NCBI RefSeq assembly: GCF_002959775.1 | Contig: NZ_PPCX01000002.1 | Location: forward strand, 124,001-188,000 | Reading direction: 5' to 3' | Source of the DNA: Veillonella rogosae JCM 15642 | GTDB lineage: Bacteria; Bacillota; Negativicutes; Veillonellales; Veillonellaceae | DNA: 64,000 nt | Shown here: positions 17,162-25,572 of the stretch, in pieces | How positions within the stretch are numbered: the first letter of the stretch is position 1 | Layout: each line of letters begins with the position of its first letter | Notes under the pieces: model-generated | The model's input: only the letters and a program-made list of their open reading frames with translations | Databases searched by the model: none | What the model was told of the DNA's origin: nothing | Translations under genes and position numbers: made by a program

Positions 17162-19050
17162 TTTTGGCTGAAAACCATGGTTTTTGCTATGGTGTAAAAA
17201 GAGCCGTTGAAATGGCGAATGAAGCTGCGAACAGTGATGGCAAAAGTTATACATTGGGTCCTATTATTCATAACCCTCAAGTTGTAGGTCGTCTTGAAGA
17301 TAAAGGGGTTAGTCCTGTTCAAGAAGTATCTGACATCGAAGAGGGGACAATGATTATACGATCTCATGGTGTTGGTCCTGCTATTTATGAAGAGGCTGAA
17401 GAAAAGGGGTTAAACATTGTAGATGCTACATGTCCCCATGTTAAAAAGGCACAACAAGATGCGAAGTCTGTCATTGAAGATGGGATGACTTTGGTGATTT
17501 TGGGCGAAAAAAACCATCCTGAGGTCAAAAGCATTAATTTATGGGCTAATAACGAAGGTATAATCATCGAAGATGAAGAATCCGCTGAAAAACTACAAAT
17601 TGTGGAAAAAATGGGTGTTGTTGTACAAACAACCTTTTCACAATTCAAATTTAACAGTATAATAGACATATTAGAGAAAAAATCTAAGAATCTTAAGGTT
17701 TTCAAAACGATATGCAATGCAACGCAAGAACGACAGAACTCTGCCGTTGAATTAGCACGTAATGTAGATCTTATGATTGTGGTAGGCGGTAAGAACAGCG
17801 GCAATACAAACCGATTGGCAGAGGTTTGTCGTGACGTTGGATGTACAACATATCACATTGAAACTTCTACTGAATTACAACTGGAATGGTTTAACCGAGT
17901 ACAGACGGTAGGAGTGACAGCAGGAGCATCGACTCCCGACTGGATTATTAAGGAGGTCATTGAGACAATGAAAGATTTTGCAGAATTATTAGCAGCCGAA
18001 GGTCAAGAAGAATTTAAGAAAGGGAACGTTGTAGAAGGTACAGTAGTTCAAGTTGAAGATGAACGCGCTTATGTATCTTTTGGCTACAAAACTGAAGCCA
18101 TTTTGAACAGAACTGAAATTTCTTATCCAGCACCAGAATCTGCCAAAGATGTGTTAAAAAATGGTGATGAAATTAAAGCAGTTATCATGAATCACATCAA
18201 AGAAGATAATCCTATTTATCTTTCCATGACTCGCTTGGCTAAAGATGAAGATTGGCAATATGTTATCGAAGCACAAGAAAAAGATGAAGCTATCGTATGT
18301 AAAGGTATTGATGCTATCCCAGCAGGTTTGGTAGTAACAGTTAAATCCCTTCGTGGTTTCATTCCATTGTCCCAAGGTGATGTTCACTTCGTGAAATCCT
18401 TGGACAACTTGGTTGGTACAGAATTCGAAGCTAAAGTACTTGAAATCGATGAAAAGAAAAACCGTTTGGTTCTTTCCCGTCGTGCAGTATTAGAAGTTGA
18501 ACGTCAAGCTAAATTAGCTGAAGCATTGAAAAACATCAACGTTGGCGAAAACTATAAAGGTATCGTTCGTAAAATCATGCCTTATGGTGCTTTCGTAGAT
18601 ATCGGCGGTATTGAAGGTTTACTTCACATTTCCGACATTTCTTGGCAAAAAATCAAAAAAGTGGAAGATGTTCTTTCCGTTGGTCAAGAAATCGAAGTTA
18701 AATTACAATCCTTCGACGCTGAAAGCAACAAATTATCCTTGTCCTTGAAAGCTTTGTCTAAGAGCCCATGGGACGTAGCTGAAGAAACATTGCATGTTGG
18801 CGATGTTATCAACGGTAAAGTTGTTCGTTTGGTAGCTTACGGCGCATTCGTAGCTGTTAACGACGACATTCAAGGCTTACTTCACATTTCCCAAATTACA
18901 AAACAACGTAATGCGAAAGTTGAAGATTACTTGAACCGCGGTCAAGAAGTTGAAGTTAAAATTATTTCTCTTAACAAAGATGAAAAGAAATTGGGTTTGG
19001 CTTTAACTGAAATGATGGAATCCAAAGAAACTGCAGAAGACGCTGAATAA
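17152..19050 (+). CDS. ispH-rpsA: Bifunctional IspH (HMBPP reductase) / ribosomal protein S1 fusion
   Basis: Residues 1-272 are IspH, the Fe-S enzyme that makes IPP and DMAPP from HMBPP in the last step of the MEP pathway. The three cluster-binding Cys are Cys12 (FCYGVKRA), Cys94 (DATCPHVKKA) and Cys188 (ICNATQERQ), with NSGNTNRLAEV and TAGASTPDWII also present. Residues about 288-632 carry four S1 RNA-binding domains, the third and fourth best conserved (YGAFVDIGGIEGLLHISDIS; YGAFVAVNDDIQGLLHIS). This fusion is known from Clostridia and Negativicutes. The S1 part has codon use like a highly expressed gene. A strong AAGGAGG precedes an in-frame ATG at 17968 at the domain junction. Confidence 0.96.
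   Translation: MEIILAENHGFCYGVKRAVEMANEAANSDGKSYTLGPIIHNPQVVGRLEDKGVSPVQEVSDIEEGTMIIRSHGVGPAIYEEAEEKGLNIVDATCPHVKKAQQDAKSVIEDGMTLVILGEKNHPEVKSINLWANNEGIIIEDEESAEKLQIVEKMGVVVQTTFSQFKFNSIIDILEKKSKNLKVFKTICNATQERQNSAVELARNVDLMIVVGGKNSGNTNRLAEVCRDVGCTTYHIETSTELQLEWFNRVQTVGVTAGASTPDWIIKEVIETMKDFAELLAAEGQEEFKKGNVVEGTVVQVEDERAYVSFGYKTEAILNRTEISYPAPESAKDVLKNGDEIKAVIMNHIKEDNPIYLSMTRLAKDEDWQYVIEAQEKDEAIVCKGIDAIPAGLVVTVKSLRGFIPLSQGDVHFVKSLDNLVGTEFEAKVLEIDEKKNRLVLSRRAVLEVERQAKLAEALKNINVGENYKGIVRKIMPYGAFVDIGGIEGLLHISDISWQKIKKVEDVLSVGQEIEVKLQSFDAESNKLSLSLKALSKSPWDVAEETLHVGDVINGKVVRLVAYGAFVAVNDDIQGLLHISQITKQRNAKVEDYLNRGQEVEVKIISLNKDEKKLGLALTEMMESKETAEDAE
17950..17970 (+). promoter_or_regulatory. Internal ribosome-binding site at the IspH/S1 junction (candidate)
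   Basis: AAGGAGG at 17950-17956 is followed after 11 bases by the in-frame ATG 17968-17970 that opens the S1 half. Initiation here would yield a free S1 protein of 360 residues. The same bases encode the conserved IspH end IIKEVIE, so the match may partly reflect coding constraint. Confidence 0.4.
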
Positions 19051-19065
19051 TTCATTGTCTAATAT

Positions 19066-19099
19066 AAGGCTAACCAAGGTTTACTTGGTTAGCCTTTTT
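19066..19099 (+). terminator. Rho-independent terminator after ispH-rpsA
   Basis: A 13-base-pair perfect stem AAGGCTAACCAAG/CTTGGTTAGCCTT with loop GTTTA and a following T run. It ends the scpA-to-rpsA transcription unit. Confidence 0.93.
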
Positions 19100-19127
19100 G
19101 CGTACTATACGTAGAATATGATAAAAT
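19098..19127 (+). promoter_or_regulatory. Possible promoter of der
   Basis: TTGCGT at 19098-19103 and TAAAAT at 19122-19127 with an 18-base spacer, just after the terminator and 36 bases before der. The match is moderate. Confidence 0.4.
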
Positions 19128-19163
19128 ATAGTAATGTATTAGATTAGATAATGAGGTGAAACT

Positions 19164-20498
19164 ATGGCAAAACCATTAGTGGCCGTTGTAGGCCGTCCAA
19201 ATGTAGGTAAATCTACACTTTTTAATGCCATTGTTAATAAACGTATCTCTATAGTCGAAGATATTCCCGGTGTTACACGGGACCGTATTTACTTCGATGC
19301 AGAGTGGTTAAATCGTGAATTTACAATGATCGATACAGGTGGTATCGAATTCATCACTGAAAATAGCCATGTTATTCCAAAAATGATGCGATTACAAGCT
19401 GAATTGGCTATCGAAGAAGCGGATGTAATCTTATTTGTCGTCGATGGTAAACAAGGTATTGTACCAGCTGATGAAGAGGTTGCAAATATTTTGCGCGCTA
19501 GTGGTAAACCTGTAGTTCTTGTAGTTAACAAGATTGATAGCGTAAATCAAGAGCCTAATATTTATGAATTTTACAATCTTGGCTTAGGTGATCCTATTGG
19601 TATTTCTGCAAAAAATCTAATGAACTTAGGTGATTTGCTTGATGACACCGTGAAACATTTCCCTCCTGTAGGTACTAATATAGATGACGAAGATACAATT
19701 CATGTTGCTATTATTGGTCGTCCAAATGTTGGTAAATCTTCTTTGACGAATGCATTATTGGGTCAAGTTCGTGTTATCGTATCTGATGTAGCAGGTACTA
19801 CTCGTGATTCCATCGATACATATTGGACTCATGGGGATCAAAAATTTGTATTGATTGATACAGCTGGTATGCGTCGCAAATCTAAAATTGATGAAGCTGT
19901 AGAACGATATAGTATTGTACGTTCTTTGCGATCTGTAGACCGTTCTGATATTGTTGTTCTTGTGCTAGATGCACAAGATGGTGTTACCGAACAAGATAAG
20001 AAGATTGCAGGTTATGCTTATGAAGCCGGTAAGGGTGTAGTCATTGTTGTTAATAAATGGGATCTTGTTGAAAAAGACGATAAAACTACATTGCGCTTTA
20101 CTGAAGATATTTATGAAGAATTAGGTTTCTTGCAATTTGCACCGATTCTTTTTGCATCTGCTTTAACTAAGCAACGTATACATCGATTAGCAGATATGTT
20201 AAAATTCGTCTCTGAACAACAATATCGTCGTGTATCTACTGGTACGTTGAATCAATTGTTACAAGATGCGCAAACAGTTAATCCAGTACCATCTCGCAAT
20301 GGTAGAATTCCTAAGATTTACTACATGACACAAGCAAGTGTCAAGCCACCGACCTTTATTTTGTTTGTAAATGAACCTGAGTTAATTCACTTCTCTTATA
20401 TGCGTTTCTTAGAGAATCGATTGCGTGAATCCTTCGGTTTTGAAGGTACTCCAATTCGCTTAGTATTACGTGGTAAGAAACGGGATGATGAAGACTAA
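19164..20498 (+). CDS. der: Ribosome biogenesis GTPase Der (EngA)
   Basis: Der is an essential double GTPase for 50S subunit maturation. The 444 residues contain two consecutive G domains, each with its P-loop (VVGRPNVGKSTLFN near residue 7 and IIGRPNVGKSSLTN near 179), DTGG/DTAG switch II and NKID/NKWD specificity motif. A KH-like C-terminal domain follows (IPKIYYMTQASVKPPTFILF). GAGGTGA precedes the start. plsY overlaps the stop by one base. Confidence 0.97.
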   Translation: MAKPLVAVVGRPNVGKSTLFNAIVNKRISIVEDIPGVTRDRIYFDAEWLNREFTMIDTGGIEFITENSHVIPKMMRLQAELAIEEADVILFVVDGKQGIVPADEEVANILRASGKPVVLVVNKIDSVNQEPNIYEFYNLGLGDPIGISAKNLMNLGDLLDDTVKHFPPVGTNIDDEDTIHVAIIGRPNVGKSSLTNALLGQVRVIVSDVAGTTRDSIDTYWTHGDQKFVLIDTAGMRRKSKIDEAVERYSIVRSLRSVDRSDIVVLVLDAQDGVTEQDKKIAGYAYEAGKGVVIVVNKWDLVEKDDKTTLRFTEDIYEELGFLQFAPILFASALTKQRIHRLADMLKFVSEQQYRRVSTGTLNQLLQDAQTVNPVPSRNGRIPKIYYMTQASVKPPTFILFVNEPELIHFSYMRFLENRLRESFGFEGTPIRLVLRGKKRDDED

Positions 20499-21094
20499 TG
20501 GATATTATGATTATCGTTTATGCTGTATTAGCGTATTTTATTGGTTCAATTCCTAGTGGCTTAATCATTGGCAAAACCTTCTTTAATACAGACGTACGCC
20601 AATATGGATCAAAGAATATAGGGGCTACCAATACATATCGTGTTATCGGTCTTAAAGCTGCATTACCAGTATTTTTATGTGATGCTCTAAAAGGTGCTGC
20701 TGGGGTAGTATTATTATCCTCTTATGGACCTATGTATATGATTTTAGGTGGTATCCTTGCTATGATGGGCCATAACTGGTCTATATTCTTAGGGTTCAAA
20801 GGTGGTCGTGGCGTTGCTACCGGATTAGGTGTTCTCATTGCTCTTTCTCCTTTAGTAGCATTGCTTTGCTTCCTTGTGTGGGGCATCATCGTATATTTCA
20901 CCAAGCTCGTATCATTAGGTTCTATTGTAGCTGCTGCATTAGTACCTGTATTGATGTACGTTACAGGTGAATCTTATTGGTTTGTTGGCTTTGGTGGATT
21001 AGCTGCGTTATTTGTTATAGTTCGTCACTGGGATAATATTAAACGTCTACTTGCAGGTAATGAGTTGAAAGTAGAACGTATTAAAAAGGATTAA
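20498..21094 (+). CDS. plsY: Glycerol-3-phosphate acyltransferase PlsY
   Basis: PlsY transfers the acyl group from acyl-phosphate to glycerol-3-phosphate, the first acylation of phospholipid synthesis. This 198-residue integral membrane protein has about five hydrophobic helices. The three catalytic motifs are present: GSIPSGLIIGK, the glycine-rich HNWSIFLGFKGGRGVATGLG and the later VSLGSIVAA. It lies between der and gpsA, whose product supplies its substrate. Confidence 0.96.
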   Translation: MDIMIIVYAVLAYFIGSIPSGLIIGKTFFNTDVRQYGSKNIGATNTYRVIGLKAALPVFLCDALKGAAGVVLLSSYGPMYMILGGILAMMGHNWSIFLGFKGGRGVATGLGVLIALSPLVALLCFLVWGIIVYFTKLVSLGSIVAAALVPVLMYVTGESYWFVGFGGLAALFVIVRHWDNIKRLLAGNELKVERIKKD

Positions 21095-21097
21095 TGT

Positions 21098-22096
21098 ATG
21101 AATGTTGTTGTTATAGGTTCTGGTAGTTGGGGTACAGCCCTTGCTATTAAATCCGTTTTGGCTGGAAATACTACAACTTTATATTGTCGTCGCCCAGAAT
21201 TTGCTGACCAATTGGCTAAAGATTTAGAAAATAAAGATTATTTGCCAGGTGTAGAGCTACCTAAAGAGTTACTATATAGCTCTGATTTAGAAACTTCTAT
21301 TAGAAATGCAGAAGTTGTTTTAATGGTTACACCTTCTGTACATGTCCGTACTAGCTTAGAGTCTATAAAGCCTTATGCGCATAAAAATCAATCTTATATT
21401 CTTTGTTCAAAAGGGGTTGAACGAACTACAGGTAAATTATTAACCAATGTTATGAAAGAGGTTCTAGGTCCAGTTGGTTGTCACTTGGCTGTTCTTTCTG
21501 GTCCAAATCACGCAGAAGAGATTGGGCGTAATTTACCGGCTGCTTCTGTATTAAGTACAGAGGATTTAGAGGTGGCTACTACACTTCAAAAAGCATTATG
21601 TAGCCAAAATTTTAGAATTTATGCCAATACTGATATCATAGGTGTTGAACTTGCTGGTGCTACAAAGAATATTATTGCTTTAGCTGCTGGTATCGTTGAT
21701 GGCCTTAAACTTGGCGACAATTGTAAAGCCTTATTATTAACGAGAGGTCTTCATGAGATGACTCGCTTTGGGGTTGCCTTAGGTGCCCAGAAAGAAACTT
21801 ACGCTGGTCTAGCCGGTATGGGCGATTTAATTGCTACTTGTATGAGTCCTCATGGTCGTAACCGTGCGGCTGGTCAAAAGCTTGCAGATGGTAAGACGAT
21901 GGACTATATTATTAATCATACAAATATGGTGGTGGAAGGTTTTTTTGCCACCGATATTGTATATAAAATGGCTTGTGAACATCAAATTGAAATGCCTATA
22001 ACTAAAGCGTTGTATGAGGTTTTATATGAGGAGAAATCGCCTGCTTTAGCCTTGGCTGAGTTAATGGGGCGCGATATTAAAATTGAAGTATCATAA
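21098..22096 (+). CDS. gpsA: NAD(P)-dependent glycerol-3-phosphate dehydrogenase
   Basis: GpsA reduces dihydroxyacetone phosphate to sn-glycerol-3-phosphate for PlsY. The 332 residues begin with the Rossmann loop VIGSGSWGTALA. Other features are SGPNHAEEIGRNLPAA, the catalytic-Lys region ELAGATKNIIALAAGIVDGL and the substrate-binding LAGMGDLIATCMSPHGRNR. The start lies three bases after the plsY stop with AAAAAGGA upstream. Confidence 0.97.
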   Translation: MNVVVIGSGSWGTALAIKSVLAGNTTTLYCRRPEFADQLAKDLENKDYLPGVELPKELLYSSDLETSIRNAEVVLMVTPSVHVRTSLESIKPYAHKNQSYILCSKGVERTTGKLLTNVMKEVLGPVGCHLAVLSGPNHAEEIGRNLPAASVLSTEDLEVATTLQKALCSQNFRIYANTDIIGVELAGATKNIIALAAGIVDGLKLGDNCKALLLTRGLHEMTRFGVALGAQKETYAGLAGMGDLIATCMSPHGRNRAAGQKLADGKTMDYIINHTNMVVEGFFATDIVYKMACEHQIEMPITKALYEVLYEEKSPALALAELMGRDIKIEVS

Positions 22097-22130
22097 ATAA
22101 AAGATACTTTTAATTTGGTTATTTATATAC

Positions 22131-22136
22131 TATAAT
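22131..22136 (+). promoter_or_regulatory. Possible -10 element upstream of rsmD
   Basis: TATAAT at 22131-22136 in the 67-base gpsA-rsmD gap. The spacer-appropriate -35 (TTTTAA) is weak, so this is a tentative promoter about 28 bases before the start. Confidence 0.3.
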
Positions 22137-22163
22137 TAATGAGTATAATCTTGTGAGGGTTGT

Positions 22164-22715
22164 ATGCGAATTATTGGCGGAACTGCGAAGGGACATGCTA
22201 TAAAAGCACCTAAAGGGGTTGATACTAGACCTACACTTGATCGTGTTCGAGAAAGTGTATTTAATGTATTAGCTAATAGAGGCATATTTGGTACAGACGT
22301 ATTAGATATATTTTCTGGCACTGGTGCAGTAGCAATTGAAGCCTTAAGTCGCGGTGCAGCACATGCAGTAGCGGTAGACTTTAAAACGGGAAAATTAATT
22401 TTAGAGAATGCTAAACATTGTCGTGTGGATGATCGGTTAGAAATTATTCCGAGGAAACTTTCACAATTAAAAAATTATATAGTGGGGCGACAGTTCGATT
22501 ATATTTTTTCTGATCCGCCATATGAGAATGGATTTATACAAGATACCATAGATTTGGTTGTGACCTATGATTTATTAAAACCTGAAGGTGTTTTATTACT
22601 AGAACATCATAAGGATGAGCTTTTTAGTTTACCTGAATCATGGGAGTGTATAAAAGAACAGAAATTTGGTTATACGATGGTTTCCTATTTTGTAAACACA
22701 GCTGAAAGGAGCTAA
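22164..22715 (+). CDS. rsmD: 16S rRNA (guanine(966)-N2)-methyltransferase RsmD
   Basis: RsmD methylates G966 of 16S rRNA in the assembled 30S subunit. The 183 residues have the class I methyltransferase fold. Seen: MRIIGGTAKGHAIKAPKG at the N-terminus, TRPTLDRVRESVFNVL, the SAM-binding LDIFSGTGAVAIEALSRGA and the catalytic DPPY motif (FSDPPYENGF). The usual rsmD-coaD pairing holds, with coaD four bases downstream. Confidence 0.96.
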   Translation: MRIIGGTAKGHAIKAPKGVDTRPTLDRVRESVFNVLANRGIFGTDVLDIFSGTGAVAIEALSRGAAHAVAVDFKTGKLILENAKHCRVDDRLEIIPRKLSQLKNYIVGRQFDYIFSDPPYENGFIQDTIDLVVTYDLLKPEGVLLLEHHKDELFSLPESWECIKEQKFGYTMVSYFVNTAERS

Positions 22716-22719
22716 TCCT

Positions 22720-23211
22720 GTGCGTATAGGTGTATGTCCGGGTAGTTTTGACCCAGTTACTAATGGACATGTTGATATTTTTGAACGGGGCAGTCGATTA
22801 GTTGATAAATTAATCATTGCTGTTAGCTCAAATCCGAATAAAAATTCCTTATTTACCATGGAAGAACGGGTTGCGATGATTCGAAATTCTGTCAAACATA
22901 TTCCTAATGTTGAAATTGATTGTACAGGTGGTTTGCTTAACGAATATGTTAAATCAAAGAATGCTACTATTATCATTCGTGGTTTGCGTGCATTGAGTGA
23001 CTTTGAATATGAATTTCAGCGTGCTTTGTTTGCAAAATACTTGGATGATGACATCGAAACAGTATTTATTATGACAAATAACAAATACTCTTTTGTCAGC
23101 TCCACAGGTATTCGAGAACTAGCTAAATTTGGTGGCAAACTAGATGGCCTTGTTCCGGATGATGTTAAGGAAAAACTTGAAGAACGATTTAATACGGTCC
23201 ATAATAAATAG
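22720..23211 (+). CDS. coaD: Phosphopantetheine adenylyltransferase
   Basis: CoaD adenylates 4'-phosphopantetheine to dephospho-CoA. The 163 residues start with GTG, supported by AAAGGAG nine bases upstream. Seen: CPGSFDPVTNGHVDIFERG with the ATP-binding TxGH, IIRGLRALSDFEYEFQ and the late SFVSSTGIRELAKFGG. CoaBC is encoded further on (27651-28850), so two of the CoA pathway proteins are in the window. Confidence 0.97.
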   Translation: MRIGVCPGSFDPVTNGHVDIFERGSRLVDKLIIAVSSNPNKNSLFTMEERVAMIRNSVKHIPNVEIDCTGGLLNEYVKSKNATIIIRGLRALSDFEYEFQRALFAKYLDDDIETVFIMTNNKYSFVSSTGIRELAKFGGKLDGLVPDDVKEKLEERFNTVHNK

Positions 23212-23222
23212 GGGTGAATTGT

Positions 23223-23690
23223 ATGAAAACAGAAAAATTATTAGAAGATTTAGAGGTTCTTATTGAATCTAGCAGCCGTATTCCTATGACTACAAAACGT
23301 ATGGTCGAGGAAGACGAAATTATGCGTATTATCGATTCTATTCAAGAGTCCTTGCCATTGGAACTTGAAGAGTCTCGTCGTATTGTAGCTGATAAGGATA
23401 AAGTATTAGCTGATGCTCAACGTCAAGCGGAAACTTTAATTGATCAAGCTAAAGACTACATTGCTAAATTAACAGCGGAAAGTGAACTTGTTAAACAAGC
23501 GCAAGAACAAGCTAATCAAATTATCAATGCTGCTAACCAATCCTCTGAAGAATTGAAATCCAGCTCCATTCAATATGCTGGTGATGTTCTTAAATACGTG
23601 GAAAATAACTTAGAGAAAACATTGGAAAGCTTACGTCAAAATCGTGAAAGTTTAAAACAGACTGAACAACGTACAGAAGAAAACCAATAA
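23223..23690 (+). CDS. Coiled-coil protein of unknown function downstream of coaD
   Basis: A 155-residue, charged, mostly helical protein with no membrane segment. The middle (about residues 45-120) is a long alanine/glutamine/glutamate-rich coiled coil (ADAQRQAETLIDQAKDYIA; QAQEQANQIINAANQSSEE). That composition resembles stalk-type subunits such as F0-b or V-type E, and DivIVA-like scaffolds, so automatic annotation may call it ATP synthase subunit b. No other ATPase gene is nearby, so I leave the function open. The start is ATG 23223 with AGGGGTG upstream; a GTG three codons earlier overlaps that site. Confidence 0.75.
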   Translation: MKTEKLLEDLEVLIESSSRIPMTTKRMVEEDEIMRIIDSIQESLPLELEESRRIVADKDKVLADAQRQAETLIDQAKDYIAKLTAESELVKQAQEQANQIINAANQSSEELKSSSIQYAGDVLKYVENNLEKTLESLRQNRESLKQTEQRTEENQ

Positions 23691-23700
23691 TATAAATAAA

Positions 23701-23731
23701 AGAAGCGAAGGATTTCCTTCGCTTCTTTTTT
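23701..23731. terminator. Bidirectional terminator between convergent genes
   Basis: A 12-base-pair perfect stem AGAAGCGAAGGA/TCCTTCGCTTCT, a strong T run on the plus strand and a shorter one on the minus strand. It serves the coaD operon and the end of rqcH. Confidence 0.92.
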
Positions 23732-25445
23732 ATTCATTATAATTGTCCGGTTTTTTAGGTTCTACAATCATAGTTTGATGTGTATTAAAAATAACAAAAC
23801 CTAAAGGAGATCCAGGCGGTTTTTTGATATTTTTAATGTATGTATAGTCTACAGGAACTTTACTAGTTTCTCGTGCCTTACTAAAGTAGGCTGCATATTG
23901 TGCTACTTTAGATAAAATCATATCATCTGGTTCAACATTAAGTCTAAGAATAAGGTGAGAGCCTTGAATGTCTTGCGTGTGGAACCAAATGTCCGTTGGT
24001 TTAGCAAAACGATGCGTTAAATATTCATTTTGCTGATTGTTACGACCGATAAACATTTCACCTTCGTCAATTGTTAAGTGAATGTAGTTAGATTTACCTA
24101 GCTTGTAGGATAGTGGCTTTTTAGATTTTTTTATAATGCCCGCATCCATACATTCTTTGCGAATTTCCTCTAAACTTTCACGAGTGGTAGCAAGCGATAT
24201 ACTATACAAAATTGACTTTAAGTATTCAAGTTTTGTAGTACTTGCGTTAAGTTGGTACTCACCGCTGACCATACGATTCTTCAGTTTAGTGTAAAGTTTG
24301 TAATACCATTGTGCATTTTCTACAATCGTTAGATTTGGCTTTAATGGTATTGTTAGCATTTCTCCTTCATCAGAAAGAAGATTTTGTAATTCAATAGAAG
24401 GTTCGTATTGCACTTGAAGGTGTGCATTAATCATTAATAGATCACCATATAATTTATAGGTATCCATTTTATTCGTGTCTTCTAATTCATCTTTAATCTT
24501 TTGGTGACGACCTTCTTCTTTTTTGATGGCCGCCGTCAAAATCTTTTCTAGCTCTTTATCCGCTGTGTGGATTGCTTTTGTACTGTGAATTGTTTCTTCT
24601 AAAGCTTCAGAAATAGTTTCGTATGTTTTCACAACATTATAGTTATGTAAGATAAAGGTAGAATATGCTTTTTTATGGTTATCATTTACTAAGGAGAGTA
24701 ATCCATTGCCGTTTTGAAGCATCATTTTTAAATCGTACAAGGCATTTGCTAACTTGTCGACTTGTGATGCCTCTAAATCAGTTATAATTTCATCACCATT
24801 TAAATTAGCGTTATATAAAACCTCATCAAGTAAAGGTTTACCAAAGCCGTTAAAAATAGCGCGAATAGATTGTTGAACGCTGCCATTACCAAAGGAGACT
24901 AGTAGATTTCTAATCTCATTATAATCAAAGTCCATTAGACTAACGCGATTAGCATTTGGTGGTAACTCGTATTGAAGTTTTGGACTAATAGAACGCTCAC
25001 GGTTCATCAGTGGAGAAACATGAATTAAAGATTCTAAGACAACTCCATCTTGTACAAAGATACAGTTAGAATATTTGCCCATTAATTCAACATAAATGAG
25101 TGTACTTGTAATGGAACCATCCATTTCTAGTTTATCCGTTTGGATACACATAATACGGTCCCCATTGATTTGCTCAACTTTTACTATACGGCTACCTTCA
25201 ATGTGTTTACGTAAGAACATACAAAGTGAGCTAGGCTCTTTTGGTAAATCTTGCAGTGGCTTGCTAAGATACATGGCTGGGGTAGCACCTACGGTGATGA
25301 TCAAGTTTTGATCTTCATTAAGGGCTCGAATTTTAAATAATAGTGTAGTTTTATCTATTTGATATAGTTTTTGTATTTGACCAGTTTGTAATCGCTCATT
25401 TAACTCTTTAGCGAGTACAGACATGGTAAGACCATCTAAATTCAT
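23730..25445 (-). CDS. rqcH: Ribosome quality-control factor RqcH (NFACT family)
   Basis: RqcH binds stalled 50S subunits carrying peptidyl-tRNA and recruits tRNA-Ala to add alanine tails that mark nascent chains for degradation. The 571 residues follow the NFACT-N, coiled-coil, NFACT-R layout. The N-terminal domain is visible in MNLDGLTMSVLAKELNERL and EPSSLCMFLRKHIEGSRI. A central coiled coil lies around 270-430. The C-terminal NFACT-R domain contains IGRNNQQNEYLTHRFA, DIWFHTQDIQGSHLIL and VDYTYIKNIKKPPGSPLG. Older annotation calls these fibronectin-binding proteins. It stands alone on the minus strand. Confidence 0.95.
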   Translation of the reverse strand: MNLDGLTMSVLAKELNERLQTGQIQKLYQIDKTTLLFKIRALNEDQNLIITVGATPAMYLSKPLQDLPKEPSSLCMFLRKHIEGSRIVKVEQINGDRIMCIQTDKLEMDGSITSTLIYVELMGKYSNCIFVQDGVVLESLIHVSPLMNRERSISPKLQYELPPNANRVSLMDFDYNEIRNLLVSFGNGSVQQSIRAIFNGFGKPLLDEVLYNANLNGDEIITDLEASQVDKLANALYDLKMMLQNGNGLLSLVNDNHKKAYSTFILHNYNVVKTYETISEALEETIHSTKAIHTADKELEKILTAAIKKEEGRHQKIKDELEDTNKMDTYKLYGDLLMINAHLQVQYEPSIELQNLLSDEGEMLTIPLKPNLTIVENAQWYYKLYTKLKNRMVSGEYQLNASTTKLEYLKSILYSISLATTRESLEEIRKECMDAGIIKKSKKPLSYKLGKSNYIHLTIDEGEMFIGRNNQQNEYLTHRFAKPTDIWFHTQDIQGSHLILRLNVEPDDMILSKVAQYAAYFSKARETSKVPVDYTYIKNIKKPPGSPLGFVIFNTHQTMIVEPKKPDNYNE

Positions 25446-25480
25446 AGTACTCCTTTCAAATTTATTTAGAAGTATAGTTT

Positions 25481-25489
25481 AGTATACCA
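25481..25489 (-). promoter_or_regulatory. Extended -10 promoter of rqcH
   Basis: Read on the minus strand, TGGTATACT is an extended -10 element (TG-N-TATACT) about 36 bases before the rqcH start. No convincing -35 is visible, as is common with extended -10 promoters. Confidence 0.5.
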
Positions 25490-25536
25490 TAGTGTACATA
25501 TAATTCTTAGTATTTAAACACGGATTGTGTAATTCG

Positions 25537-25545
25537 TGGTACAAT
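25537..25545 (+). promoter_or_regulatory. Extended -10 promoter of the yicC operon
   Basis: TGGTACAAT at 25537-25545 is an extended -10 element (TG-N-TACAAT), 27 bases before the yicC ATG. It is back-to-back with the rqcH promoter. Confidence 0.5.
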
Positions 25546-25572
25546 AATAAAAACTACTAAGGAGGATATCTT

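Noticed and set aside
23223-23690. ATP synthase subunit b or V-type subunit E
   Set aside because: Only the coiled-coil composition is similar. There is no membrane anchor and no ATPase genes nearby.
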